Origin: Farysia itapuensis
Taxonomy: Eukaryota; Basidiomycota; Ustilaginomycetes; Ustilaginales; Ustilaginaceae
DNA: 64,000 nucleotides
Direction of reading: 5' to 3'
Assembly (NCBI GenBank): GCA_023212645.1
Contig: JALBYC010000001.1
Span: 434,001-498,000 of the forward strand
The translations under genes and the position numbers were made by a program. Positions 55,269 through 64,000 of the stretch are shown here, piece by piece. Under the pieces are notes generated by a model, which made no database searches, was not told the DNA's origin, and saw only the letters and a program-made list of their open reading frames with translations. How positions within the stretch are numbered: position 1 is the first letter of the stretch; each line of letters opens with the position of its first letter.

Positions 55269-56999
55269 CTAGACTTTGAGTGCGCGAACTGAGTTTCCAG
55301 CAGCGAGGGCGATCCAGTCCGAGTCCTGAGGAGCGAAGCCGCTGGAGGGGGAAGTGTTTGCGGTGAACTCGTTCCATTCCTGCACGACGCTTTTATGTGA
55401 GCTGCTCCCTGCGCTAGCGCCGGCGGTGGGTGGGGGTAGGCCGCCCCCGCCAGCGCGGAGCCAGGTGACATTGTTGACCATTTCTTGAGTTGGAGTTGTG
55501 AAAGCCAAAAAGGGGATTTCGGCGCCGATGCCGATACTGCCTGCAAGACTGGCTGAGGGGGCAGGACTGGCGGAGCCTCCGCCGAAAGATGAGGAGGAGT
55601 GGGAGTAGGCGATGGAGCTGGGTGCTGGGCTTGGGGCGTGACCGTTACGACTACGTCTACCCTGTGCCGATGCTGTGCGTAAGGTGGTTGAGGCAAGGTC
55701 GTACACTAAAACCTGGGCGTCATCGGCGGCGGAGCATACCATGCCTTTACTCGGCCCCAGTGCCCCAGCGCCTATCGAGGGCGGGCCCCATGCAATGGCG
55801 TTGACGGCCGAGGAATGTCCGCGCAGCTCCAGGATCGGCGACCCAGGCGCGCGGACGTCGAGAATCTGCACAGAGTCCGACTCGAGGTGGAAAGTGGCGA
55901 GGTAGTTTGCATCCCATGGGTTGAACGCGATGCGCAGCAGCGGCGCTGCCGGTGCACCACCGCGTGTCGATGTCGCGCGTGAACTCGACGACATACTCGT
56001 CCCCGGCCGCGACTCTGACGGATTCCCCGCTGTCCCCGTCTCGTAAATAATCGTAGAGTGTTCCAACGAGCGCAGATCAAACACCCTGACACTACCGTCG
56101 GCGCCAACAGAGGCAAACACATCCGCTGAGCCAGGACACCAGTCTACGTCGTACACTTCCCTGTCGTGGGCAATAAGCTGGGTCAGCGCTGTTCGCGTTG
56201 GAAGATCCCAGATAGTGCAGGTCGTATCGATACTCGACGTTACAATCAGGTTCGGCGACGGCGTGTTCCACGAGAACGAGGTGAGCGGTGCTGGTGGGCT
56301 TTTGGTATTCTTCGAGTGGGCTAGCACGCTTTTCTCCCTGAGGGTGAATGGAAGTTGGGGTGGGTCGTTGGGCTGTTGTTGCCCGCCGACGTAGGCCGAG
56401 GAGTAGGCATCGGCATACTCGTTGCGATGCACTTCCCATATGCGCAGACAGTCAGCTGTGCTTGCCAGCAGCTCTCGATCTGGGTAATTGTCGCGATACT
56501 CGGCCACTTCCGGTCTAGGTTTGGCGCCCCAACTGCCACGTTTGGCGAGCTTGGTTGTCGGGGATGCATAGCCGCGGTCTTCTGATGTGCGTTCTCGTTC
56601 GAGCGACGAGTCGCGTCTCTCGCTGGCGGGAGCGTCGAACAGCGTCGATGGTTGGAATCCGAGCTTGGTCGGCGGGTAAGGATGGGATGCGTCGGCGAGG
56701 AGGGCGAGAGAGTTGGGATGTTGCGGGTGGAAGCCCAGAATCTGGATCCGGTTGGTGTACTGCTCGACAAACGATCCGACGGCCAGACGCGCACCATCAG
56801 GCGGCGCATTTGACGGCGGAGCAAACTCTTCCTGTCGACCGAGGGGCGAGGGAGATGGAGGAATGTAGCGGGACGAGCCGGACGAGGCCGTTCGCGGATG
56901 ATACGAGGACGAGGCACCAGACGACGGAGTCGAAGGATGGCTGGACCATGCCATGGCAAACACAGGCCACGGGGCCGTGTACTCTGCCGTTGTCGGCAT
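55269..56999 (-). CDS. WD40-repeat protein of the DCAF7/HAN11 (TTG1) family
   Basis: The protein is 576 aa from ATG 56999. The N-terminus (YTAPWPVFAMAWSSHP) and GARLAVGSFVEQYTNRIQIL match the first blade of DCAF7/HAN11 and plant TTG1. WD repeats follow: LASTADCLRIWEVHR, LIVTSSIDTTCTIWDLPTR, VFASVGADGSVRVFDLRSLE, YLATFHLESDSVQILDVRA and GMVCSAADDAQVLVYDLAS. The C-terminus (VNNVTWLRAGGGGLPPP, DWIALAAGNSVRALKV) completes the propeller. Animal DCAF7 is about 342 aa; Ser/Pro-rich inserts account for the extra length here. DCAF7 scaffolds DYRK/HIPK-type kinases and can serve as a CUL4 substrate adaptor. Which partner is used in this fungus is unknown. Confidence 0.88.
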   Translation of the reverse strand: MPTTAEYTAPWPVFAMAWSSHPSTPSSGASSSYHPRTASSGSSRYIPPSPSPLGRQEEFAPPSNAPPDGARLAVGSFVEQYTNRIQILGFHPQHPNSLALLADASHPYPPTKLGFQPSTLFDAPASERRDSSLERERTSEDRGYASPTTKLAKRGSWGAKPRPEVAEYRDNYPDRELLASTADCLRIWEVHRNEYADAYSSAYVGGQQQPNDPPQLPFTLREKSVLAHSKNTKSPPAPLTSFSWNTPSPNLIVTSSIDTTCTIWDLPTRTALTQLIAHDREVYDVDWCPGSADVFASVGADGSVRVFDLRSLEHSTIIYETGTAGNPSESRPGTSMSSSSRATSTRGGAPAAPLLRIAFNPWDANYLATFHLESDSVQILDVRAPGSPILELRGHSSAVNAIAWGPPSIGAGALGPSKGMVCSAADDAQVLVYDLASTTLRTASAQGRRSRNGHAPSPAPSSIAYSHSSSSFGGGSASPAPSASLAGSIGIGAEIPFLAFTTPTQEMVNNVTWLRAGGGGLPPPTAGASAGSSSHKSVVQEWNEFTANTSPSSGFAPQDSDWIALAAGNSVRALKV

Positions 57000-57163
57000 C
57001 TTTTCACACTACTCTCTCTCTATGCCGACACGCAAAGGTTGACTGACACAGCACCTTTGGAGAGATACATGGACGCCGAGGTGGGGGAAAGGCACAACAC
57101 ACGGAATGGCTCAACCGCGAAAGAAAGCTCAAAATTGGTCCATGTCAATGTCAGATCGTGAAT

Positions 57164-58782
57164 TTAGCGACGCTTGTACAGACATGGCTTGAGCAGGTGC
57201 TTGCCTCTACTGTCCAGCTCGTCCAGTGTTGCTTGACTTGGCTCCCCTTGCTGGGAAGCAGAAAGCTTGACGAACTCGAACAGCACGAAATGCGTGTTGG
57301 AGGCATCCTGTGAAAATAACGTGCAAAGGCTTAGGCAATGTCGACAAACATGCGTACATCTCCTACATACCTGTTTTTCAAGGCCGAACCCGAGCTCCTG
57401 AATGAGTTTTATGAAAGAATCAAAGCCGTCAAAGCGACTAGAGACTTCGGCGATGATCAATTCGCCCCTGTTGTGGTGAGGTTGCTGCAATCAGTACACG
57501 TGCCAAAGCCAAATCGTGCATGCCGTACTAACCCGATGCGTAGAACTCGCTTTGCCTCGAGAATCATGTGAACCCAGTTGGTACCCATGAGGCTCAGACA
57601 AAAGACAGCGACGTCGACAATCCCGGGAGCATTTTGCGCTTCGTGGTGTTGGAGCGAAAGCGGGTCGTCAACGTCCATGTAGCCGGGGAGGGGCAGGCCT
57701 CCGATTGCTGCCGAGTCTTGTCGTTTGACCCAGCCGTCCGGTGTACTCAAAAGATCGAAGCTGAGCACTTTGAGCCCCTTTGGAACCAGTTTTTTCGCCA
57801 GACCTCCCTCCCCTGCACCAAAGTCGACGACCAACGGCGAGGGAGACCAGCGTGCTCGCGGTTTGCTGGTGAACTTGGACACGGTGCTATTGGATGTGGA
57901 TGATGGGTTGGTCTTGTTCTTGCCTGGTTTCGCAGAAGAGACGCTGGTCGGATCGAGCATCTCGACAATACGGTCGAGGGGGTTCTTGGGCCAGGAACGG
58001 ACTTGTTCGCGAAACCCTTGGTGATACTCGTCAAAAGTTGAAGGTGACTCGTCTATCATCTGCATGGCCTCGCGCGAATGGGTGGTATAAAGCTTTTCGT
58101 TGATTGTACGAAACCGCGAGCCAGACAATTTGGATAGCATCTGGGCTTGCAACGGGGTCAACTTTTGTGCACTTGCTGTGTCATTGCTGGATTGTGCTGG
58201 CGCTGGTTGCTTGACGTCAGACGTGGGTTTCAGCGACGGCACGTCGGCGTGTGGTGTGCTTTGACTCTGTTTGAGACGCTTATTGATCTTTTTGCGCTGC
58301 GTCTTGCTCAGCTGAGACAGATCTATGCTTTCGCCATCGACAGTGACGATCTTGGGCGTGAGTGTCTGCGCTGCTTTTTGCAATTGTGCTCCTGTGCTTG
58401 CAAATGGGTCCTTTGGCCTGGTGATGGCCGCTTGGCTGTTGCTAGACTTCGCCTTTTTGCGCGAGATAGAAGCCGCTCTTCCTACTTCATCGTCCTCTTC
58501 CAGCTCTATTGGCGCTGACTGCTGTGTGTCGCGGTCTTTGCGCTTGGCAGTGAGTGCGCCTTTGAGCCGTGCATCGGCCAGATTGTTGGGCTTGCCATTG
58601 TTGGCGTGCTTGGGTTTTGCTCCTACGCCGAGGTTGGCCGGCCTGGGTGCACTAATGCTTGGAGCTGCTGATGGCTCTACCTTTCGTGCATTGGACAGCT
58701 TGTACAAGATGCTGTCGGCGAGCGAGGATCTGTTGAGCTCGAGCTGTGCCTGCAACTGACCAATGTCGATCGACTGCGACAT
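57164..58782 (-). CDS. RRP8: Ribosomal RNA-processing methyltransferase RRP8 (three exons)
   Basis: Exons are 58782..57533, 57467..57371 and 57307..57164, giving 496 aa. Intron 1 (65 nt) begins with the less usual GTTAGT and splits a Gly codon (GG|G) to give RVLRIGGELIIAEVSSRF. Intron 2 (63 nt) begins GTATGT, ends TTCACAG and is phase 0. The N-terminal half is basic and low-complexity (nucleolar type). Then comes the RRP8 block SRFRTINEKLYTTHSREAMQ, with FDEYHQGFREQV and WPKNPLDRIV. SAM-binding motif I reads VVDFGAGEGGLAKKL (about 315-329), and NAPGIVDVAVFCLSLMGTNW gives the motif before the catalytic face. RRP8 methylates N1 of an adenine in large-subunit rRNA (m1A645 in yeast) and assists pre-rRNA cleavage. 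It is divergent from the Zn2Cys6 gene across 130 bp. Confidence 0.93.
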
Positions 58783-58912
58783 GGTTGAATGGTCGTTAGT
58801 GCAATCATAAATTCAACGAGAAAATGTCAAAATATTCCCGCGGAACAAAAGACAGACAGACACGTGCAAGCCGCGGCGTATACCCCCACCATACCATCAT
58901 CCCCCACACACA

Positions 58913-61324
58913 ATGGAGGTGCAGCAGCAGCAGCATGGCCCTGCGACTAAGCGGTCCAAGGTCAGCTGCTATCCTTGTCGTTCGCGCAAATCAAAGTGCG
59001 ATCAGGCGAGACCATGCTCGTCGTGCATCTTGCGCGACACGGCCCGTCAGTGTACCGACTCAGCGCCAGAGTCCAGCTCGTCCCAACCGGTCAGAGCCAA
59101 GAGAAAGCGGGTCCAAGTCCCCTCACCTTCCGCCAGCTCCGTCAACAACGAATCTGCCCTCATCTCCGAGCAACGCAATCCTCGTCAACAGAGTCCAGAG
59201 CAGTCTGTTGAACGAGAAATTGCCCACTTAAGAGAGGGTCTCTCGCGCCTAGAAGGCCTGCTCGTCAACCATTCGCCCACCCAGGGTAATCCGGAAGATG
59301 AGGACGATTACGATGATGGCAGAAGCTATGGTCCCACGACCACACAGTGGCGCCAGAGATGGCTGCAACTACGCACATTGCTGCCTCCAATGGTAGATAC
59401 GCATCTCCTTTTCCACTCTGCCTTTCTCGAGTCCGACTGGCTGCTCGAGTTCTTTGATTATCGTCGCTTTATTCGTCGATGGGACCTGGCCTACGCCAAT
59501 CAGGCCTGCTCAGATGTATTGGCGGTACAGGTTCTCGCTCTCGCTGGCTGTTCGGCCCTCTTTCTCGCAGACAACTCCAACCGAGTTCTCCAGACAGCTA
59601 TACCCATTCGATCTTTACATCGAAGACTGATTAAGGAGGCCATCCGCATCCTCGAGGCGACACCCCACACGGCACCCACAGAGGGCACCCGGCTGGACCT
59701 GATCGAGTGCCACATTTTCATCAGCCTTTACTTTCGCTCTCTTACTCCTGGGGCGAAAATGGCTCGCTTTATCCAACATGCTCTCTCGCTGATTGTCGAG
59801 TTCGGCATGGACGACGAGCTGAATCCCTCCTGGCTCGGGCTGACGCAATTTCAGATTGAACGAAGACGTGTGCTGGTCAACACGGCTTGTGTCTCTGCAA
59901 AGTGGCTCGGGTTCTATGCCCGTTTGACGCCGGTGCTTGACACCATCTGTGAGTTTCGCGTCGGACAGCCGTCGTACCGCTACTTTGGCGAGATCCCACC
60001 CCTGGGCGACTGGCCCTGCTCCGACGATCTCGCAGACAGAAACACGGCGACCCTGCCCATGGCGTGGGAAACCAAAACGCCAGAACAGATCGAGTTCGTC
60101 AGGCTCTACCACAAGCTGTGCAACCGCCAGTCGGACCTTCTTCCCAGAGTCAGTCTCCTCATCGTCCAAATTCAAAGCAAGCTGATCAACGAGGAAAACA
60201 CCGGGCTTACGACCAAACAGGAGTACAAGAAGCTGGCCAAACAGACGAGAGAGTGTCTCGAGACCTTGACTCACTGGCGCACAAAGATCTTGCCCGGATG
60301 CTCGCTGGGCGAAGCTCAGATCGCAGACGCCCATCGATCCGCTGTGTTGCGTCAAGATGTGAAGCGTGTTGCGCTCATGCTCTTGCTCAACCATGGCATC
60401 TACTACATGACGGCCGCTTTGCTCCGTCCCTGGATTCTCCTGTCAGACCGAGCCACCAGACTGCGCGAACAGCTAACGGAGCAAGAATACGATCCGCCAC
60501 AGGTGAATGATGGCTTCTTCACCTTGCTCAACCAGCGTACGACGGAGCATGTCCAGCTAGGGCAGTCGGAATGGCTGCCCGCCTCGTTCTGGTGCGAGAT
60601 GGAGTCGCGAAGCATCGAATTGGCACGGCAGAGCATCGCCACCATCCCCCTCATCCGCGCCCTGCAGGCCGATCCAAAATCGCAGTTCTACGTCGGCTGG
60701 GCAGCTGCCTCGCTGTACGAAGCGGCATTGACACTTGCTGTGCCCCTGCTCAGCTACCATCGCCGCCAAGCATCACAGCAGAGGAACCTTGCTGACCCAG
60801 CGTGGATGACCAACACCTCGCCCACTGATCTTGGACATGATATTGTCGCTGTGCTTGAAGCCTTGGCACAATTGAGCAACAACGCCATGGCCAGAGGTAC
60901 CGGGGAGCTGCTGCAAAAAGTCATGCAAGGTGCTAAAGTGTCCGACAGAACGGGCGTACAACTTCCCAAGCAAAGCGCCTCCCTCGACGACACTGATGTA
61001 GACGACTGGGAGTTTTCCGCCTCGTTACCTCAGGTCAAAGAGAGTGCGACCGACGGTCTCGCTCTCCTCGCAGCTGCTTCCGACGACACCTCGCCAGCAG
61101 AACCCTCGGGTCCTAGCCACTTTGGATGGTCCCACGGCAGCAACACGGACAGCTCGAAACACACGGCAGCCTCCTCCGTCGATGGAAAATCGGCCGACAG
61201 CTACGAAGCGTTGATGACCAGCCAGGCTGAAGCCACACAAGCTGACGCAAACTTCCTCGAAAACCTGCTCAAGCTGGACGAATCTTTCTGGGAATCCGTC
61301 ATGACTTCAAGAGATACCCGCTAA
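58913..61324 (+). CDS. Zn2Cys6 binuclear-cluster transcription factor
   Basis: The protein is 803 aa. The DNA-binding cluster is near the N-terminus at about 19-46: CYPCRSRKSKCDQARPC, then SSCILRDTARQC, with spacing C-x2-C-x6-C-x5-C-x2-C-x8-C. A basic linker (AKRKRVQVPSPS) and a coiled segment (VEREIAHLREGLSRLEGLL) that probably dimerises follow. The long middle region is the fungal-specific transcription factor (MHR) domain: QVLALAGCSALFLADNS, LIKEAIRILEATPHTAPTEG, TRLDLIECHIFISLYFRSL. The C-terminus is Ser/Asp-rich with an acidic aromatic end (LLKLDESFWESV), as in activation domains. Target genes cannot be inferred. Its closest neighbour is RRP8, with which it shares a 130-bp promoter. Confidence 0.93.
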   Translation: MEVQQQQHGPATKRSKVSCYPCRSRKSKCDQARPCSSCILRDTARQCTDSAPESSSSQPVRAKRKRVQVPSPSASSVNNESALISEQRNPRQQSPEQSVEREIAHLREGLSRLEGLLVNHSPTQGNPEDEDDYDDGRSYGPTTTQWRQRWLQLRTLLPPMVDTHLLFHSAFLESDWLLEFFDYRRFIRRWDLAYANQACSDVLAVQVLALAGCSALFLADNSNRVLQTAIPIRSLHRRLIKEAIRILEATPHTAPTEGTRLDLIECHIFISLYFRSLTPGAKMARFIQHALSLIVEFGMDDELNPSWLGLTQFQIERRRVLVNTACVSAKWLGFYARLTPVLDTICEFRVGQPSYRYFGEIPPLGDWPCSDDLADRNTATLPMAWETKTPEQIEFVRLYHKLCNRQSDLLPRVSLLIVQIQSKLINEENTGLTTKQEYKKLAKQTRECLETLTHWRTKILPGCSLGEAQIADAHRSAVLRQDVKRVALMLLLNHGIYYMTAALLRPWILLSDRATRLREQLTEQEYDPPQVNDGFFTLLNQRTTEHVQLGQSEWLPASFWCEMESRSIELARQSIATIPLIRALQADPKSQFYVGWAAASLYEAALTLAVPLLSYHRRQASQQRNLADPAWMTNTSPTDLGHDIVAVLEALAQLSNNAMARGTGELLQKVMQGAKVSDRTGVQLPKQSASLDDTDVDDWEFSASLPQVKESATDGLALLAAASDDTSPAEPSGPSHFGWSHGSNTDSSKHTAASSVDGKSADSYEALMTSQAEATQADANFLENLLKLDESFWESVMTSRDTR

Positions 61325-61359
61325 GCACTAGCGCAGCAGCACAAAGATAGCTCAGAAAA

Positions 61360-61385
61360 GCGCGTCGCGTAAATTGGAATTACGC
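61360..61385 (+). promoter_or_regulatory. Candidate G1/S element of CDT1 (CGCGTCGCGT/GCGTAAATTGGA)
   Basis: CGCGTCGCGT (61361-61370) overlaps GCGTAAATTGGA (61367-61378). GCGTAA (61367-61372) and TTACGC (61380-61385) make an inverted repeat. It lies about 107-132 bp before the CDT1 ATG. Both words are identical to those before MCM5. Confidence 0.6.
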
Positions 61386-61491
61386 GCTCTGTTTTTGATG
61401 GCGTGAATTTGTTTGATTTCGGAATGTTGAGATAGGTTCTACATCTTTGTTCTCTCCACCACCATTGAACTCAAGGCTTACACATTACGTA

Positions 61492-64000
61492 ATGCCTGCC
61501 AAAGGCATCGCCGCTCACTTTACCTCTTCTGGTAAAGCCAGTTTGGCCAGATCCAGAGGTGGCGATGGTAAGGGCAAGGCGAGAGCAAAGGCGAAAGCCG
61601 CTCCCATCCGTCTCCGTACACCCGAGGCTGGCGAGGTGGAGAGAATCATGGCAGAAACGCCCGACATGGCACAGAGTGACGAGCCGCCACCGACAGCGGA
61701 TGATCCCAGCGCAGTTCTGCTCGGCACTCCTCCGCTCAAGAGCCCAGTGCCGGAAGCAACGCACCGTACACCGATTACGGTACGAACAGATCCGGATACG
61801 GGCAAGATGTTTCTGCGCATGTCCAGATCGAGTCCAAGTGTAACGCCGACAGTCAGCCCTTCGAAGCGCAAAGCGGAAAAGTCACCAACGGTGGCAGTGT
61901 CGCCGAGTAAGACGCCCAAGGTGCGAGAGACCAGCCCGCGGCAGCTCATCACGGGCGAGCAGGAGGTACCCGGCTCGATCGAGGAGGATGGCCTGGTGCT
62001 TACTCCCGGTCGCGCAAGTGGCACGCGTATCGCCCTGGGAAGCCCACACAAGAGCCCGCTTGGTCGCACCAACGGCAACGAAGCTACCCTCCGCAGAGTA
62101 TCGCAAGAACAAGACGAAGAAAATTACCTCACCCCGCGCAGCATACGACAAAAACCAAAGGGACTCACACTGCCACCCCTCGCAACGCAGACGGCTGCTG
62201 CCATCTTCCGCTCTGGTCACAGCGGCGATCCGAAGCCGGTTTCGCAATTAAGTTCATCAGCATCACTCCCCTCTCTCCTCAACCCGCCGCCCGTAGTCAA
62301 AGCAGAACCGGTGGCGGAAGAGGCACCTCTCCCTCTCCCTGCACACCAACTTTCGCCAGATCTACCACTGCCAGAGTATTATGCCAGTCTGTTGAAGCTG
62401 CACGAAGCGCTGGAGCATGCTCTGGTATTCCAACTTGCCACCGCAGGATGTTCGAGCGCCTCCCTGCAGCAAGAGGCCGAATCTGACCCGGAGAGCGACG
62501 ACGATCTGCCTGCCAAGCTCAAAAATGGCCCACGCAAGCCACGCAACAGTAGCAAGACGGTACGCTTGCCCAACTTGATCACTCACTCGGTACTACGACC
62601 GCGCGTCGAGCAGTCTGGCAAGCGTAGACTCGGGCCTACCGAGCTAAAACGTCTGGCGAGTGTCTGGCTCAATTTCCCTGAAGCGCTTGGCGCAACACCG
62701 GACGAAGTCAAAGGCTTGGGATTGCTGATCACAAAGACGAGGACTGAGGATCCGACTACCGGTCGCAAGATTGTGGATTGGGGGATTGGGATTGAGCTCG
62801 ATATCAAGCGTGTGCATCGGGAGCGTACGCCACCGCCGCAGCTTGGATTTGGAGGACTCGAGTCGGCGTGCAGCTCGCCGATTGCGGGGACAGCGGCGAC
62901 GTTCGACCCGAGCGTTCCGGGGACACCAAAGGCTCCCAGTCGCTTTACCACCCCGCCCTCATCGCCATCACTCAGTCGGCGTCCACCTTCGTCGCCCTCT
63001 CTAGGTCGGCATCTACCCATGTCTCCACCCGTGGGACGACGTCCACCCTCGTCTCCGTCCATAGCAGACCGGTCAGCCGGTGGTGCTAGACTCTTGCGCA
63101 GCCCTGGAAAGTCTCGCTCCTCGGCATCGCAGATCAAAGCGCGAGAAGGCATGTCTGTCGTCGCCATGTGGAGCAACGGCCTGGAAGTACGCAAAGCCGA
63201 AGTAGCAAGACGACTGCGCGACCGTTGCGCACGATACCATCAACAATGGCTCACCGACAAAGGCGTTATGCCCCATCTCGTCGCCGTTAAGAAGGAGGAC
63301 GACGGGAGCGGCGACGCCGTCACGCCAGTGTTGGGGGAGCAAGACGAAGAGCGTAAAGCGGTGATGGGCGCAGGAGGTTTGTGGACGCCGTCGGCGACGC
63401 GTTCGGGCGGTCGAAGGGCTGGGAAGCGCACCTTCTCCCTCGATCCTAGCCAGCTCGATCGCGATGAATCGGACAGCGATGGAGAGAGCGCGCCAACGCT
63501 GTCAGTACTGCCTACTTCGCAGGCTGATGCGAAACGAGCGCTGATGGACGAGGTTAACTCGGCCGTCATGCGCACACCGCGATCTCAGACCACAACTGAG
63601 TCCGCAGTGCCGCCTGCCGGCTCTGTCCTGCATGCGTGGCATGCCGAGTTTGAGCTCAACAATCCTGCCGTAGTCAAACCTGTTCCCCTGGCTGAGCTGC
63701 CGTCTCTCGTCGAGCCCCGCAGTCTGGCCACCAACGGTTCCCATTCTCTGCTGGCCACGCCACGTCGTAACAAGGAGCTGTTTGGTCTTGGGATTGGAAA
63801 CCTTTCCACTCCGCGCAAGCCTGTCAAGTTCAGCCAGGTAGATCTTCCTCCCACAGCACCGCCCACGTCGTCTACGGGTAACTCGATCGCCGCAATGCGT
63901 GAGCGTCTGCAAGCAAAGGAAAACTTGCGCAAGTCGCAGTCCATGTCGAGTATCAGCACCGGCTCGGTGCAGAGTCGAAAAGCCATCATGCCCCGGTTGG
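61492..64000 (+). CDS. CDT1: DNA replication licensing factor CDT1 (partial, runs off the window)
   Basis: The frame is open from ATG 61492 (MPAKGIAAHF) to the window end, at least 836 codons. The N-terminus is basic, disordered and full of CDK-type SP/TP sites (SPSKTPK, LTPGR, SPHKSP). The CDT1 central winged-helix domain is at about 288-430: LPLPEYYASLLKLHEALEHA, KTVRLPNLITHSVLRPRVEQ, GPTELKRLASVWLNFPEAL. A second helical block (GLEVRKAEVARRLRDRCARY) follows at about 565. The last visible part (AAMRERLQAKENLRKSQS) matches the segment that precedes the C-terminal MCM-binding winged helix, so most of that domain lies outside. Cdt1 escorts MCM2-7 to ORC-Cdc6 at origins. No classic PIP degron is visible at the N-terminus. 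The promoter words shared with MCM5 suggest joint G1/S control. Confidence 0.9.
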   Translation, partial: MPAKGIAAHFTSSGKASLARSRGGDGKGKARAKAKAAPIRLRTPEAGEVERIMAETPDMAQSDEPPPTADDPSAVLLGTPPLKSPVPEATHRTPITVRTDPDTGKMFLRMSRSSPSVTPTVSPSKRKAEKSPTVAVSPSKTPKVRETSPRQLITGEQEVPGSIEEDGLVLTPGRASGTRIALGSPHKSPLGRTNGNEATLRRVSQEQDEENYLTPRSIRQKPKGLTLPPLATQTAAAIFRSGHSGDPKPVSQLSSSASLPSLLNPPPVVKAEPVAEEAPLPLPAHQLSPDLPLPEYYASLLKLHEALEHALVFQLATAGCSSASLQQEAESDPESDDDLPAKLKNGPRKPRNSSKTVRLPNLITHSVLRPRVEQSGKRRLGPTELKRLASVWLNFPEALGATPDEVKGLGLLITKTRTEDPTTGRKIVDWGIGIELDIKRVHRERTPPPQLGFGGLESACSSPIAGTAATFDPSVPGTPKAPSRFTTPPSSPSLSRRPPSSPSLGRHLPMSPPVGRRPPSSPSIADRSAGGARLLRSPGKSRSSASQIKAREGMSVVAMWSNGLEVRKAEVARRLRDRCARYHQQWLTDKGVMPHLVAVKKEDDGSGDAVTPVLGEQDEERKAVMGAGGLWTPSATRSGGRRAGKRTFSLDPSQLDRDESDSDGESAPTLSVLPTSQADAKRALMDEVNSAVMRTPRSQTTTESAVPPAGSVLHAWHAEFELNNPAVVKPVPLAELPSLVEPRSLATNGSHSLLATPRRNKELFGLGIGNLSTPRKPVKFSQVDLPPTAPPTSSTGNSIAAMRERLQAKENLRKSQSMSSISTGSVQSRKAIMPRL

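Noticed and set aside
57457..58782. Unspliced 441-aa version of RRP8
   Set aside because: It stops before the conserved GGELIIAEVSSRF and VLFEFVKL segments that the two introns bring into frame.
1..64000. Transposons, tRNA genes, CRISPR arrays, prophage or viral genes
   Set aside because: No transposase, reverse transcriptase, terminal repeat, tRNA B-box pattern or spaced repeat array was recognised on either strand; the region reads as ordinary core chromosome.

Overview
The window looks like a gene-dense piece of nuclear chromosome from a basidiomycete fungus, most likely a smut-type (Ustilaginomycotina-like) yeast or dimorphic fungus. The reasons are protein families that occur only in fungi or are typical of them (Zn2Cys6 regulator, Spt23/Mga2, questin-oxidase-like DUF4243, Ufo1), eukaryotic core genes (MCM5, CDT1, GCN2, TFIIIC, eL28), short GT-AG introns of 62-80 nt with CTAAC/CTGAC branch sites, many very long intronless genes, and about 11% intergenic DNA. 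The species assignment is inference. I count 27 protein genes, two of them cut by the window edges. I recognised no tRNA, rRNA, transposon, CRISPR or viral element.

Layout. 0-9 kb: tail of a membrane protein, a long PEX11-like protein, mitoribosomal uS17m (two exons) and, divergent from it, a TFIIIC B-block subunit. 9-21 kb: a Ufo1-like F-box/WD40/UIM protein, eL28 (290-nt intron), a MICOS MIC26/MIC27 apolipoprotein-O-like gene (three exons, first exon only 15 nt), a Ser-rich coiled-coil protein, an SCI1/NKAPD1-like nuclear protein, and a Cid1-type nucleotidyltransferase. 21-33 kb: an unrecognised 89-aa two-exon protein, a UBA/UIM protein with an apparently dead USP fold, an Lte1-like RasGEF, a DHA2-type MFS transporter and an intracellular zinc-finger/LysM protein. 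33-45 kb: MCM5, a membrane-anchored Spt23/Mga2 factor, a glyoxalase-like protein (three exons), the GYF-domain U5 snRNP protein Lin1/CD2BP2, and a secreted double-psi-barrel protein. 45-64 kb: GCN2, a DUF4243 protein, a Nup50/Nup2-like nucleoporin, a DCAF7/HAN11-like WD40 protein, RRP8 (three exons), a Zn2Cys6 regulator, and CDT1 running off the right end.

The genes are housekeeping and regulatory rather than one cluster. Themes recur: replication licensing (MCM5, CDT1), ubiquitin biology (Ufo1-like, UIM/USP-like), mitochondria (uS17m, MIC26/27) and translation control (eL28, RRP8, GCN2). No obvious new multi-gene system is present. The most interesting signals are in non-coding DNA. MCM5 and CDT1, about 28 kb apart, share an exact 12-mer GCGTAAATTGGA next to an exact CGCGTCGCGT about 100-130 bp upstream of each ATG. 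A TGTTAGAG 8-mer recurs eight times by eye, always between genes. Other points are the USP pseudoenzyme, a convergent gene pair whose stop codons overlap on one TTAA, and an ATGA-overlapping upstream ORF before the TFIIIC gene.
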